From NCBI RefSeq assembly GCF_037042905.1, contig NC_087252.1, positions 37,891,056 through 37,955,055 on the forward strand: a stretch of 64,000 nucleotides of DNA, written 5' to 3'. The notes beneath the pieces are model-generated. The model was not told where the DNA came from, did no database searches, and saw only the letters and a list, made by a program, of their open reading frames with translations. Source of the DNA: Lytechinus pictus. Taxonomy: Eukaryota > Echinodermata > Echinoidea > Temnopleuroida > Toxopneustidae. A program made the translations under genes and the position numbers. Of the stretch, positions 36,730 to 47,566 are shown piece after piece. Each line of letters starts with the position of its first letter. The stretch's first letter is position 1.

Positions 36730-37347
36730 AGGTCAAGTCCACCCCAGAAAAAATGTTGATTTGAATAAAAAGAGAAGAATCAAACTAGGATATCGCTGAA
36801 AATTTCATTACAAAATCGGATGCAAAATAAAGTTAAAACAATTAAAAGTTTAGCTTATTTTTTTCACAATACACTGACATGCACACTTCAGTGACGTGCA
36901 AATGGGAGAGTCGATGGTGTCTTCCACTCACTACTTTTTTTTTTTTAATCATACAATATATCATTTTTTACAGATTTGACAATAAGGACCAACATGGCTG
37001 AAGCATATACTAATTTCACGGGTTCAGGGAGGAATTAATCGGTTTTTTTTACTTGACAATGAGGAAAAAATAGAAAATTTCATAAAATAAAATACAAAAG
37101 AAATAGTGAGTGGATGACGTCATCAGTCTCCTCATTTGCATACCGACCAGGATGTGCATATAACTGTTTTGTGAAATTAGGCAAAACTTTCAAATGTCAT
37201 AACTCTCTTATTTTACATCCGATTTTGAATAGATTTTCAGTGTTATGCTTGTTGGATTTTTCTCTTTTTATTCAAATCAACTTTTGGTTGGAGTGGACCA
37301 CTGAACTAGAGATACGTATCTCTAGTTCAGTGGAGTGGACTTGTCCT
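36730..37347. mobile_element. TTAA-type foldback element, family A, carrying an insertion
   Basis: TTAA (36726-36729) precedes AGGTCAAGTCCACCCCAG, and the right end GGAGTGGACTTGTCCT is followed by TTAC. The right terminus is split by the 34-bp palindrome at 37299-37332, which duplicated GAGTGGAC of the terminal repeat. Confidence 0.85.
37299..37332. mobile_element. 34-bp perfect palindrome with 8-bp target duplication (copy A)
   Basis: The insertion is CACTGAACTAGAGATAC followed by its exact reverse complement. It is flanked by GAGTGGAC on both sides (37291-37298 and 37333-37340). Removing the insert and one flank restores the normal family A terminus, so the pre-insertion state is known. 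Confidence 0.88.
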
Positions 37348-37365
37348 TTACCTAGATTGCAGTAA

Positions 37366-38500
37366 CGTTAGATGGCGCTCTTCATGTTTTAAATCTCCCC
37401 ACAATTTAATTGTTGGTATTGTCTTACATAATATGGAGATATAAATATATATATTTCTTTTTATTATGAGATAGCCTATTCACATCTTTGATAAACAAAT
37501 TATTTTTATATATCAATTTTATTATCTGCTCAGAACTTAAAAAAAATTTGTTTTGACTTTTTCATCATGCAATACCGCATTATTATTCAGTAAATACAAG
37601 TGAAATTAATTTTGTTTGTTTGTATTATGGGTTATGATAATCTTTGTTAAAAAAATGTATATCACAATGTATAATATTCTAGTTGTTATATTGCTGTATG
37701 TACTTCACTTTATTTTGTATTTTTTTTTATTACCCTTGTATGTATGAAAAATGTACTATCATCTGAATATAGGCTAAACAGCTTCAAAAATCCCAAAAAG
37801 CTCATGAAACTGAATTATTTTGTCATTTTTGTTGCTTCAAAAATCGGCACAAATCGCTGTTCCGTAGCCACTAAAATTTTTACTGAATGGAACTTCTCCC
37901 CACCGCCCCCATAAAAATAAATCGTACAAATCCATACCACAAAATGAATCAAAAACAGCAAAAGATAATAAAAACTTTGAAAGAAAAAGTTGGCAGATGG
38001 CATTATTTTAAAGAAGAAACTTGATCAAGACGAATGGTTCCTTTTGGATGATATCGTTTTTAATCGTTAAATATGATTTTCCCACAGTCAGGTCTAAACA
38101 ATAATGATAATAATATTAATTACAAAGATTGCCCAACGAGATTCTTCTTAATTTTCCTCCATGTTCGTCGTTAAGAAAAAAAAACTATCATGACTACAGA
38201 ACGATAATATTTGATAATATAGGGCTTAAAACAAACACCGCACTGCATTTATCATGTTTATACAACACAACTTTCCTGGCTTAAAAGAGCAGCTGTGACC
38301 TGTTGTCTATTGAGAATAAGAAAAGCGTAAAGATAAATGTTTGAACATATGCATTTATGTTATGCAACAATATATTCATTTTTCCGAATGATATGCGTTT
38401 CTATATTTTAGTTTCTTTCAACAGAAAGTTCATTTCGAGATTCCAAGATTGTAGTTCCTTCAATCGTAATCTTGATAATTTCATCCTGGAAGGAAAAGGT
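37366..38500. other. No gene recognised; 3' flank of the NAT-like gene
   Basis: AT-rich sequence with no recognisable repeat ends. It would contain the 3' UTR and poly(A) site of the minus-strand NAT-like gene. I did not see an unambiguous AATAAA on the minus strand close to the stop. Confidence 0.4.
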
Positions 38501-39221
38501 CTACTTAGTTAAATAAATTTTAGAAAGATTGACATCATTGTCATCCCTTGCAATCGGATGAAAAGTAACACTCTTCTCTTCGCCTAGAGGCTTGAATGTC
38601 AAGTTTCTATTAGCCAGTCCCATCCGTATCTTTTCGTGTGGTATCATGGGCATGAATTGGCCGTATGCTTCAAGCAGTTGTTCCATCGTGTCCATGACCC
38701 TACGCTCGATCGAATCTCCCTTTTCCACGTAACAATGATTGTCTTTGATGTAGACCATGTTCCCTTCTTTGTAAATCATTGCAAACATCCCCTCTTCAAA
38801 CATTTTCAGCTTTGGTCGCGGAAGAGCGTTGAAAACGTACGACATCGGCTCCTTGAAGTGTTCCAGATCGCAATCAGTATCGATATCCATTTCCGATATC
38901 AATCTCCAGTTGGACGGGTGGGCGTGGTCATCTAAAAGAGCCATGTCAAGGTCACCTTGGCGAATCACGTGATAGCGTTGCAGGTACTTCTGACCAATCA
39001 GTTTGAATCTGTAAACGAGAAAAGAGTCTTGGTACACCGGACTGTCTTCACCGAAGTTAAGCGGAATAGGGTAGAACGTCGGATCCGATGCACCAACTTC
39101 GACGATATGACATTGACCTTTGACCTCGGCATCGTGCACAATGTTGGTCACGTGATATCTGTCATGGCCCATGAACTTTCCACCAATCAGGTGAACGTTG
39201 TATCCCAATGCAGCTAGTAGT
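38501..39221 (-). CDS. Arylamine N-acetyltransferase-like, 3' coding exon
   Basis: This exon runs from acceptor CTACTACAG to the TAG stop at 38501-38503. It completes an Arg codon (AG plus A) and continues LLAALGYN, exactly as NAT family members continue after the catalytic cysteine block. In numbering from the ATG at 41019, the probable catalytic His is 188 (RYHVTNIV), and the third triad position is Glu206 (HIVEVG), where family members normally have Asp (VDVG/VDAG). A C-terminal portion of about 190 residues follows. The frame stays open upstream of the acceptor through intron repeat sequence, but that extension (to 39685) is not coding. The enzyme should transfer acetyl from acetyl-CoA to arylamine-type amines through a Cys-linked intermediate, in the cytosol unless the N-terminus directs otherwise. 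The substrate is unknown. Confidence 0.9.
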
Positions 39222-39379
39222 CTGTAGTAGAATACACAAGAACCGTGCGTTAGGAAAAAAAATGACTCACGTGACATCATGGTATCACAACAGGGCGAGC
39301 TCTGAGCAATTCTAATAGTAAAGATTACCAGCGGGACTTGTGTCACCTGTATAATAGCCCCACTTGTTCTTGTTATAAA

Positions 39380-39740
39380 AATCAAAGTCCGGAGCCGCGG
39401 TACGGTCCCGAAAGGGGAAAGGGGAGGGGGGGGGGGGACTGAAGCTCCCGAAGCCAAAACATAACAAAACGAAAAAAAAGGGTCGAAAGTCCAAAAGGAA
39501 GGGCATTTTGTCTTCCGTAATAGCTTGCCAAGCAGAAAGCGAAGCAAAAACAAATCAAGACAAACACAGGAAAGGTCATCATTGTGAAATGGACAGGTAG
39601 AGAACATTTTGTCTCCCGAAAGCTTAATAAGCAAAGGGAACAATAATAGTAATGCTTGATAAAAAAATAAAACAAATAGGTTCATGATTCACAAATGAAA
39701 ATAATTTTGTCCCCGAAAATCTTGACAAGCAAAAAGCATA
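39380..39740. repeat. Poly-G family repeat in the NAT-like intron
   Basis: A G run at 39421-39438 is followed by three diverged units of the form ATTTTGTCTTCCGTAATAGC / TTGCCAAGCAGAAAGC. These are reverse-complementary to the poly-T GCTTGTCAA units at 6950-7215. It keeps a long frame open upstream of the exon. Confidence 0.6.
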
Positions 39741-40067
39741 TAAAACATACAGCGTTGGTTCTGTGATCAGTTCTTTACGATGTACCTATATATCTATGCG
39801 TAAATAAATCCTAAAATCCAGATCGACTGTGAGTGATTACAAGCAAAGGATATGTTTTGAGGGTTCAAATTAAATCCAGAGTTCTGAAATTTGCCAGCCG
39901 CTGCTGACTTATATCTGTTTACGTACGATAGCTTTATTATTTTACGCAACATTTTGCTCTTTGTGCTTCATTTCTTCTTAATAAGGTTTTGTAATAAATA
40001 ACCAGGCTGTTTGAAATAAAATAATTGAAATGAATGAATGAATAAAATTTAAGAGTATGTGTCCGAC

Positions 40068-40177
40068 CAGTGGCGGACTGTGACCGGAGTAGACAAAGCA
40101 TTGGAGGGGCACTGCATTGTTCACAAACAATAGTGCCCCTCCAATGCTTTGTCTCCTCGGGTCACGGTCAGCCCCTG
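40068..40177. mobile_element. 110-bp hAT-like foldback element in the NAT-like intron
   Basis: Ends CAGTGGCGGACTGTGACC and GGTCACGGTCAGCCCCTG are inverted repeats, and the arms AGACAAAGCATTGGAGGGGC / GCCCCTCCAATGCTTTGTCT are perfect. The 8-bp flanks TGTCCGAC (40060-40067 and 40178-40185) are identical. Confidence 0.9.
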
Positions 40178-40525
40178 TGTCCGACGAAGTAATAATAACG
40201 GCCAAAATTTACCAAATAATTGGTTGGGATTTACCCAAATTCTGACTGAGTTTGAGTACTAGTTTTGGTTGGACACTAGTTCAGTAAATCCGTAGGCTAT
40301 TTTGACAAACAGTTTTAAAGAGTGTTTTAGACTAAGGTGATACCAAAAACGATATCTTCATTTTGAAAAAAAAAAATGTTCCACCGTAAATCAATTCTTA
40401 GCCAATCATTGATCAATACGTATGGCCGTCGCAAGCCACCCTAAGGAAAGGAGATCCAGCGATTAGCAGGACTCGATCACCGTACGGTCACCTTACGATA
40501 ATCGTGGACTGGGCATTTAACCTAC

Positions 40526-41019
40526 CTATTCGTGAATATATTAAGTTCATAACAGACTCCACCTTGACCTTGTAGCATCGCCTCTTTAATCTCGTTGACA
40601 GAAGGAATTTTCCTCTCGGACAATGGAATAGCATACGTGTTAGTGATATTCTGGAATGGCTGGCAAAAGTGGGTCTTCAGCGTTATTTCCCGAAGTAGTC
40701 CGAGGCGATCTTGTTTTAGCTTCGTGTGCGCCGAATGGATGCCGAGTGTGTGCCGAAGGTAATGGGATACCTCCTCGGATGACAGCCGAAGTGATTCTAA
40801 GGTAGCTGGTTGTGACTTTTGAGTACATTTTAGTCTCTCATTATTATCTGTCTCGCGATCAACTAGCTTGGAAAGTTTACTGCATGTTCTAGTTGCGTGA
40901 CATACCTGAGTTAGCTCGGTGATTGTGTTACGGCGTAACTCGGAGAGTGACCATCGTAAACTCGAGGGTGCAGTGGCGGGAAATAAACGCAAACCAACGG
41001 ACAGCCCGTGGGGAAACAT
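40526..41019 (-). CDS. Arylamine N-acetyltransferase-like, 5' coding exon
   Basis: The exon ends AATAG before GTAGGTTAAA. The last complete codons give GQGGVCYELN, the NAT active-site block with nucleophile Cys156. Upstream, SSEEVSHYLRHTLGI and HFCQPFQNI match the family's N-terminal helix and its HxxxxPFENL motif. The intron (39222-40525) is 1,304 bp. The only in-frame ATG before the domain is at 41019, which gives an N-terminal extension of about 80 residues beyond the usual NAT start and a predicted protein of 404 residues against roughly 290 for typical NATs. The extension begins basic and Ser/Leu-rich. It may be a targeting sequence, or the true start may lie in an unseen exon. The longer frame to 41022 starts at GTG and was rejected for a eukaryote. 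Confidence 0.87.
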
Positions 41020-41048
41020 CACGAATACTTCGCCAGTATCTCAGGCAT
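41019..41048 (-). promoter_or_regulatory. uORF whose stop overlaps the main start
   Basis: ATG at 41048 opens nine codons (MPEILAKYS) ending in TGA at 41021-41019. The A of that stop is the first base of the main ATG (TGATG). If both are in the mRNA, the main frame would be reached by leaky scanning or by reinitiation at the overlap. Confidence 0.5.
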
Positions 41049-41167
41049 GCACTGATGTTCTATATGCGAAGCACCCAATTCCTATCTGGAATTCGTTGCC
41101 AGTTGTCTTCTTCAGGATCTGCAGGCCCTATTGAGGCTTCAAACTACGACCTATGCAACAAGATGCA

Positions 41168-41176
41168 TTATATATA
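41168..41176 (-). promoter_or_regulatory. TATA-like box upstream of the NAT-like gene
   Basis: Minus-strand CTTATATATAATGC lies about 150 bp upstream of the ATG. It would place transcription start near 41140 with a 5' UTR of about 120 nt that includes the uORF. Confidence 0.45.
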
Positions 41177-41303
41177 AGTAAACAAATCAGTACTATTGTG
41201 ATATAGCTTGTCAACCATAACAGTGTTAAAATAGGAGTTCACATTGGTGGCCAGATTGGACATGACCCGAATTCCAGAAACTTGAAATTCTATCGAGTTG
41301 ACT

Positions 41304-42138
41304 CAGTGGCGTAACTACGGGGGGGGGGGGGGCACGGGGTGGGGACACGTACCCCCCATCGGCTGGCAAAAAAAAAAGGGAAAGGAAAAAAGAGGGAGAA
41401 AGAAAGATAAACGGAGTGGGGGGAAATAAATTAGTGTTTATTTTTATATACTATATTATATTACATAAATAGTTTGTTCATAACTTTATGAAAAATAATT
41501 TGATTATGGCCTATGTGTTCATTATTTTTTTTTTCTCACTTTGTCTGTTTATTGAGATATATAATCATATTGTACTAAAAACATACCGTTTTCGAGTTAA
41601 TATACACCAAATATATTTCCTTGCACTTCGAGTTATTATTATTTAATGAAGTGACATATGCTTCTTTTTCATGACCAAAAGTGATTGCCCCTTTTTAAGT
41701 CTGAGCATAACATATTTCCAGTCCGTGCTTACGTTCGCATTTGTGGATTGGTTAGATATGTCTGCTTTTCATGAATTTCTAAATTATAGTCATTAAAACG
41801 TCCCTGTTTGGAGTTGATATATTAAAAAAATTCAGATCACGCTTCGCGCTCGCATTGTTTGTTTTATAGTGAGAAAGGTACGTATTATGATAACAACAAT
41901 ATGCTAATAATGACCCCCCCTTTTTTTAAAGGTCTGATTAAAAAAATAAATCCAGCTCGCGCATCGCTCTCGCATTATTTTGATCAGTGGGATACATTTA
42001 ATCCGTTTAATGGCACAGTCCTTAAAATGTCTCCATTAGGTCAGTATAACTGGAAATTGAGAGAGCTTCGCTCGCCCACCAAGTAACTCAACATTTTTGC
42101 TGGTGCCCCCAAATGCAGTGACCCACGGTACGCCACTG
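41304..42138. mobile_element. Poly-G hAT-like element, 835 bp
   Basis: Left end CAGTGGCGTAACTACGG with a poly-G run, right end CGGTACGCCACTG, and perfect 8-bp flanks AGTTGACT (41296-41303 and 42139-42146). The interior has repeated modules with CACGCTTCGCGCTCGCATT-type words. The frame 41859-42086 lies inside. No transposase is seen. It sits just upstream of the NAT-like promoter. Confidence 0.9.
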
Positions 42139-42186
42139 AGTTGACTGTCATCCAGCATCCTTTTGCCCGAATACCAGGCTCGGAAC

Positions 42187-42350
42187 CAGGGCTCCATAGC
42201 ACAAAGGCTAGCGATTAATCGCTAAATGGAATGGCCTATCAAGACCATCGTTGCATGTACATTTCGCTTAACAGACTGACTGGGAGCCAATGAGAACCGT
42301 TCTTTTAAAACTAGCGATCAATCACCAACGTTTGTGTTACATGGATCAAA
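42187..42350. repeat. Foldback element, family B-like
   Basis: CAGGGCTCCATAGCACAAAGG with AGCGATTAATCGCTA at the left and AGCGATCAATCACC with GTTTGTGTTACATGG at the right are mirrored. It is related to 11503-11638. Confidence 0.6.
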
Positions 42351-42454
42351 ATATATACATTTAAGATAATTTTACAGATAAAACGGAAGAAGTAGCCCTG
42401 TCCTGAGAGGATATCTCTGCTTTGATCATATTCACTTCCGGAGTCTACGCTCTA

Positions 42455-43015
42455 AATGTCAAGGATTTAAAATAAATCCAGGTCAGATGTGAATAGTGAC
42501 CAGCCGAATGTTAGATTGAGATATAAACCTTATGGATTTGAATATAAATCTAAAAGATTTGAATTTTGATATTTTGAGAATCAAAAGTTAATCCTTAAGA
42601 TTTAAAATAAATTCAAATTTCGGCTGGTCACTATTTACAGCCGATCTGGCTTCATGTTAAGTCCTTGACAATTAGAGTATAGCTAAATGAGGATGCGGGA
42701 TCTACTATTTCGAGGGGGGGGGGGGGGCTAGAGCCAGCCTCACATAAACGTTATCATCCCATTGAGATATAAACCTTATGGATTTGAATATAAATCTAAA
42801 AGATTTGAATTTTGATATTTTGAGATTCAAAAGTTAATCCTTAAGATTTAAAATAAATTCAAATTTCGGCTGGTCACTATTTACAGCCGATCTGGCTTCA
42901 TGTTAAGTCCTTGACAATTAGAGTATAGCTAAATGAGGATGCGGGATCTACTATTTCGAGGGGGGGGGGGGGGGGGGCTAGAGCCAGCCTCACATTATAA
43001 ACGTTATCATCCCAC
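42455..43015. repeat. Foldback repeat with 246-bp tandem duplication and poly-G
   Basis: Two nearly identical units run from ATTGAGATATAAACCTTATG to TTATCATCCCA (42515-42760 and 42761-about 43015). They differ mainly in poly-G length and a TATA/TA indel. Outer and inner ends (GTCAAGGATTTAAAATAAAT and GTTAAGTCCTTGAC) are mirrored. Confidence 0.85.
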
Positions 43016-43589
43016 TCAGCAACGTACAGAGGATCAAAAACGGAGAAAAAGTTTGTCAAAATGCCCTTCATTGCAGAGGACAAACAATCGTTGAATCAAA
43101 ACAGCAGTTAAGTCCTTGTTTTTTGGGGGGTCAGTTTTGAAATTTAGGACGGTCTGCTGTTCAGGCTTACCAACTTTAGATAAAGACCTCTATGTCCAAT
43201 AGTCGTTCTTGTCATATGACTAGAATTTAACATTATTTTGACTAAGTTTGTTATAGATTGACGTAAAATAGTATGCAGAAACAAAATAATACTTGGCATG
43301 AACTATAACTAAGTTGGTTTCTTGAAATTCGATGAAGAAAGGCCGAAAAATCGTCGATTCTATTCTGGGGAAAATATCTAGCAGATCGATTTTTATTCGG
43401 TGACGTAATACCAGGGAAGACAAACGCTTGGGACTCACTGCTGTTATATACGAACCAGTAATGGGATAAGGTGAAATAGAAAGGGTCCCTTGCCATTCCA
43501 AAGTGTACAAAGTTGTATTGTATACTTCATAGATCTTTCTCATTCTTTTCTAACACACAAGTGCACACCTTGTAACCATTTCCATTTAT
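43016..43589. other. Unrecognised open frames on the minus strand
   Basis: Overlapping minus frames at 43220-43543 and 43251-43496 are open without an evident repeat explanation. Neither starts convincingly nor shows a motif I know, and flanking splice signals were not clear. Possibly a decayed exon; not called as a gene. Confidence 0.3.
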
Positions 43590-43720
43590 TTTTACGTAAG
43601 ATAAAAGAGCATTGTCGATTAAATGCCTTGCTCACGGGCATATGTGCCGCGGCCGGGGATCGCACCCCGTACTTTCCATGTATAGTCAGGCGCCTCAACA
43701 CCCCCATCACACTTATCCCG
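43590..43720 (-). mobile_element. tRNA-like SINE fragment
   Basis: Contains AAATGCCTTGCTCACGGGCA, CGCGGCCGGGGATCGCACCC and CAGGCGCCTCAACACCCCC. Read on minus this gives a T-arm-like GGGTGCGATCCCCGG and a TGGTGG-type head. Confidence 0.5.
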
Positions 43721-45284
43721 ACTCAAGCAGAATTGGCCGGAATGAAAGGACTATTGTTCGACCACCAGTTGGTCATTTAAATCTACTTCGTACACCGTTC
43801 GTGAACATGACCAACACTTTCGGGACGGCCAAAAGAAATGACAAAAATATTTCGAATGCACTCAAAATGCAGTCAGAATATTTAGAATGCGCCTAGAATG
43901 TCCAAGAATGTAGCACGAATTATGAATCTGACTCCATTGCGGTTCATTTTGAATAGTGTATGATGATTCACCTGGTCAATTTTCTGAATTTCAACTCCAG
44001 TTTGGTGAATTAATAAGTTCCTCCCCAAAATTTCTAGATTTTTTGAATACTTTATTCTTTTCAGCTTCTGCTTGATTCCTGCTGCTTCCGAATAAGTGTG
44101 ATGGGGGCTTAATCGGTGTCTCATAGCGCCATCTCCGTTGGGATTCTGATCAGGCAGAAGTTTGTGAGCATCCCTTCCTTCCTTCCTGGTTTTCTCCCTC
44201 CGCTGCTTTGGGAGATCAGCCCTATGGAGGCTATAGTATCCAAATAAATAATCATCCAGGGTTAAGACAAGGCAAGTCGTAAAGACATGGTTCATGCAGT
44301 TTAAACATGGTTATATGCAGGTTCTGAACATGCATCAGTAGATTTCAATCGACACATATGAAGTTTCACGCATCGATATAAAAAAAACAACAACAAAACA
44401 AACGCAAAATCCTAAAATAATGAATAGAGCTCGTTGAATGCTACCACACACAGCTTCAAACTACAGGGAAACTTCTCTGATACAATTAACAATACATGCA
44501 AAATGTGATTTAAAATAGCACTTACAACCTGTGCACGGGGAATATATTTGACATCATGATTTTATTATCTAACAAGAAAAAGGTTGCTCGACCTATTCAT
44601 TTGGGAAATAGATAGGCATTTATGAAGACATCTCCTGACGGGATCGAATTCATCACCTGAAACAGTAAGATATTCCTAAGTCTTCCGCAAGTCAAATAGT
44701 TCTAAAAGTTAAGTGAAATTCTTCCCCATTTGGGAAAGAAGGAAGTACATTGCTTGCCTTAGAATCAATATTAAATGGCTAATGATTATGCAACAAACTT
44801 TGCATAATATTGGGAATGGCTTGAGTCGAAAGAATATTATTTTTTCTTCATGTTGTAATTAGGCTCGTGAGTCCTGTTGATCTAATATTTAATAGATTTT
44901 ACAAAGGTTGATCGCATGTTGTGGCGAGCGCAGTTAATACATACTACGTGGGGAAGTTACAATTAAATTCAACTTGTAATTCAAGTTTATTTTTTCAATT
45001 TTCATTATCAACATTATAAACAAATGCAAATCAAACATTCATCATAAATATAAACAAATACAAATGAAATATGATAACAATGATTACAAATCAATTACGA
45101 GTTCCAAAACATATGTAGAATAGTTTTAACAAAATCTTATATGGAAATAAGGGATCCACTAAAAGCATTGCTTGTAGAGCGTGGTTCCGCTAAGATAATA
45201 TGTCAAACATTCGAAAATTTGGGACTCATTCGCAAGTGTAGGCGTAAGAAAATACAATAAGTTAAAAAAGATTGAAAAAAATTA
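43721..45284. other. No gene recognised
   Basis: The minus frame 43882-44295 is basic and open but carries no domain I recognise, and its first codon is not secure. GTGTGATGGGGG near 44096 inversely repeats part of the SINE at 43700, suggesting a broken repeat. The remainder is AT-rich. Confidence 0.4.
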
Positions 45285-45400
45285 ACTTGATGCAGAGGTT
45301 CCAGGTTCGATTCCTGATCACATCTCTCGGATGGTGACGTTAGAAATCGGTCCCACACGGAAATAGTCATCTGATTGATGCATGCAGGTCGGAAGAACCC
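45285..45400 (-). mobile_element. tRNA-like SINE fragment
   Basis: CAGAGGTTCCAGGTTCGATTCC is T-arm-like. It is followed by GGTGACGTTAGAAATCGGTC, CCACACGGAAATAGTC and TGCAGGTCGGAAGAACCC, a SINE-like body, and leads directly into the CA repeat. Confidence 0.55.
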
Positions 45401-45407
45401 ATCAAAT

Positions 45408-45520
45408 TTACACACACACACACACACACACACCCTCTCATACACACGCGCACACACACACACACACACACACACCCTCACAACCACCCTCACACACACA
45501 CACACTCACCCTCACACACT
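45408..45520. repeat. (CA)n microsatellite
   Basis: ACACAC runs interrupted by CCTCTCATA and CCCTCACAACC. Confidence 0.95.
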
Positions 45521-45869
45521 CCCTCACATACTCTATCCCAAGGAATTACGTGTACACAATTATATTTGAAGAGCGGTGATCTATCTATCCCCTCCCCTGT
45601 AAGAACTAGCTGTATCATGTTTTCCATAAGGAAGAGTTATTTGTATGTTAGAAAGGAACGTTTTGAATCAAACAATATTAGAACCTCCGAGATGGCTGTG
45701 TTCTTACATCTTATCATGACATTGATTGATTGTAGTTTTGTTGTATGTGATGTTAGTCTTTAAAAGAGAATGATGAGAGTCTGAAACGAATCGGACGAGT
45801 ACAATTACAAAGAAAGTTATGGCTGTTTTAAATATGAGATTACACTATGGAAATAAGGAAAAACATTAA

Positions 45870-46050
45870 AAAAAAAAAAAAAACGCTCGCGTTTATATGC
45901 CTGGCTACGATTTGTTTTCTTCAAAATGTTGTTTCACACTTCATGTTTAGCCCCCGCAGAAAAAAATAGCTCGCTTTTATATGTTCGGCTGCGACTATTT
46001 CTTCAACCTTGGTTCTACACTCCGTGCTTTAATAGCCCCTGCGAAATTGT
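45870..46050. repeat. Diverged tandem modules of about 80 bp
   Basis: CTCGCGTTTATATGCCTGGC and CTCGCTTTTATATGTTCGGC begin successive modules, followed by TTTCACACTTCATG / TTCTACACTCCGTG and AGCCCC(T/C)GC. The style matches the interior of the element at 41304-42138. Confidence 0.6.
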
Positions 46051-46481
46051 TGGCTTATTACGCTATTGTTTTCACATACCCACTTGACTGATTTTTTGCT
46101 TTCCTCTAAGAACAACTTTTAATTTGGGGTGGAGTCCCCCTTTAACTCTTTGTCTGATTTTCAGTCCAGAGATTTTTCTATTATTTTGTGTGTGGTTTAT
46201 CCCTACTTAAGGAGATTTAAAACTAGTCTTATACTTTTACTTATTTATTTATTGGTTTATTTAATAGTTTATTCATTTATTCATTCATTTATTTGTTTTA
46301 TTTTGGTTTTAATAGTCTTCATTGATCACGATCAGTTCCAAAACAAAAAGATAATCTGATAAATATGTTACAGAAAATATCGCAACATTAATTGCAGTTG
46401 AGCAAAAGCATAACTATAAGTAAAAAAGTCACAGAATATAACATTTTGATGAGCATGCAACAGGGTAATTACCTAGTCTAA

Positions 46482-46513
<32 letters not shown>

Positions 46514-46938
46514 CATGAAAATAGTTTATAGCTGATCAAACGAATAAATGAAACTGAATAAATAAAATAAAGTTTAGTTACGCCCTCTACGGTCATGTTG
46601 GCACATTTGATTTTGGGGGTTGCTTTGATATATTTTCCCTTCTTATTCCCCAGTTCTCTTCAATCATACTTGTTTATTTTTGTAACCTACTTTCTTTTGC
46701 TGGGGTTGGCTATTCCCCTACTAACAAAATGCAAATTGCGGAAATCATATGATCAGAATTCTATAGCGGCAGCCTTGAATGCCCACAAAGCTTGTCACCT
46801 AATCCCCTAAATTGTGAATCGGGCCTGTTCGCTCAAGAGTAGAACACCGAAAATGAATCCAACTTCTGTGGACATAAGCGCTAGGTCACACAAACGAAGC
46901 AGACAGTGGAACGATGACACCGATTACACGAACTAAAG
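46051..46938. other. No gene recognised; short (AAT)n
   Basis: The foldback-style right end GGGGTGGAGTCCCCCTTTAA lies near 46126-46144, its partner probably at 45757 (TTTAAAAGAGAATGATGAG). (AAT)n lies at 46483-46512. No coding signal. Confidence 0.45.
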
Positions 46939-46942
46939 TTAA

Positions 46943-47566
46943 AGGGATGGTCCAGTCTGGAAATATTTATATCAATATATCTCAATAAAAAGAGCAAAAT
47001 TCACAGAGCAAAATGCTGAAAAATTTCATCAAAATCGGAAACAAAAAACAAAAAGTTATTGAATTTTACAAATTTGCATTATTCCGGTGAGACAGTTTTT
47101 ACGCATGTCTTTTTGAATGTTCATTAGGTTGGCTGATGATGTCATCATACCCCCACTTATTCTTTTGTATTTTATTATGTGAAATTAGGTTTATTCAAAA
47201 ATTTTCTACCAAGAACTAAAACAACTGGATTGACAACTGATTAAGTGCATTAATTAGTTATTTATTGCGCAAATTATTTCATCATAATGGAGACACATCA
47301 TTTATACATGTATGACAAAAACGAAACATTTATGATTTCATGTAATAACATAAGAAAAAAAGAAAGTGGGGAAATGACATCATCAGCCCACCTAATAAAT
47401 ATTCGTGATGGTGTGCATGTAACCGTTTTCATAAAATATTGATAAACTTAAAAATTCAATAACTTCATTATTTGTTATCCGATTTTGATGACATTTTCAG
47501 CATTTTGCTTTGTGAATTTTACTCTATTTATTGAGATAAAAAAAATATCCAGCCTGGACCATCCCT
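46943..47566. mobile_element. TTAA-type foldback element, family F, complete
   Basis: Ends AGGGATGGTCCAGTCTGG and CCAGCCTGGACCATCCCT lie between TTAA sites (46939-46942 and 47567-47570). The 624-bp body contains mirrored CATCAAAATCGGAAACAAA and TATCCGATTTTGATGA, and TGATGATGTCATCATACCCC and its partner. It is the reference for the copies at 21180, 23814 and 28482. Confidence 0.92.

Noticed and set aside
39222..39685. Upstream extension of the NAT-like exon as coding sequence
   Set aside because: It crosses the acceptor that joins in phase to the catalytic-Cys exon, and contains poly-G repeat translation (Pro and Phe runs).
41020..41022. GTG as start of the NAT-like 5' exon
   Set aside because: Nuclear animal genes start at ATG; the adjacent ATG at 41019 is used instead.
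43220..44295. Minus-strand open frames as exons of a gene next to the NAT-like gene
   Set aside because: No motif, no secure start and no matching splice phases; kept only as unrecognised open frames.
45203..45579. Open frames rich in Thr/His or Cys/Val
   Set aside because: They are (CA)n microsatellite plus SINE sequence.
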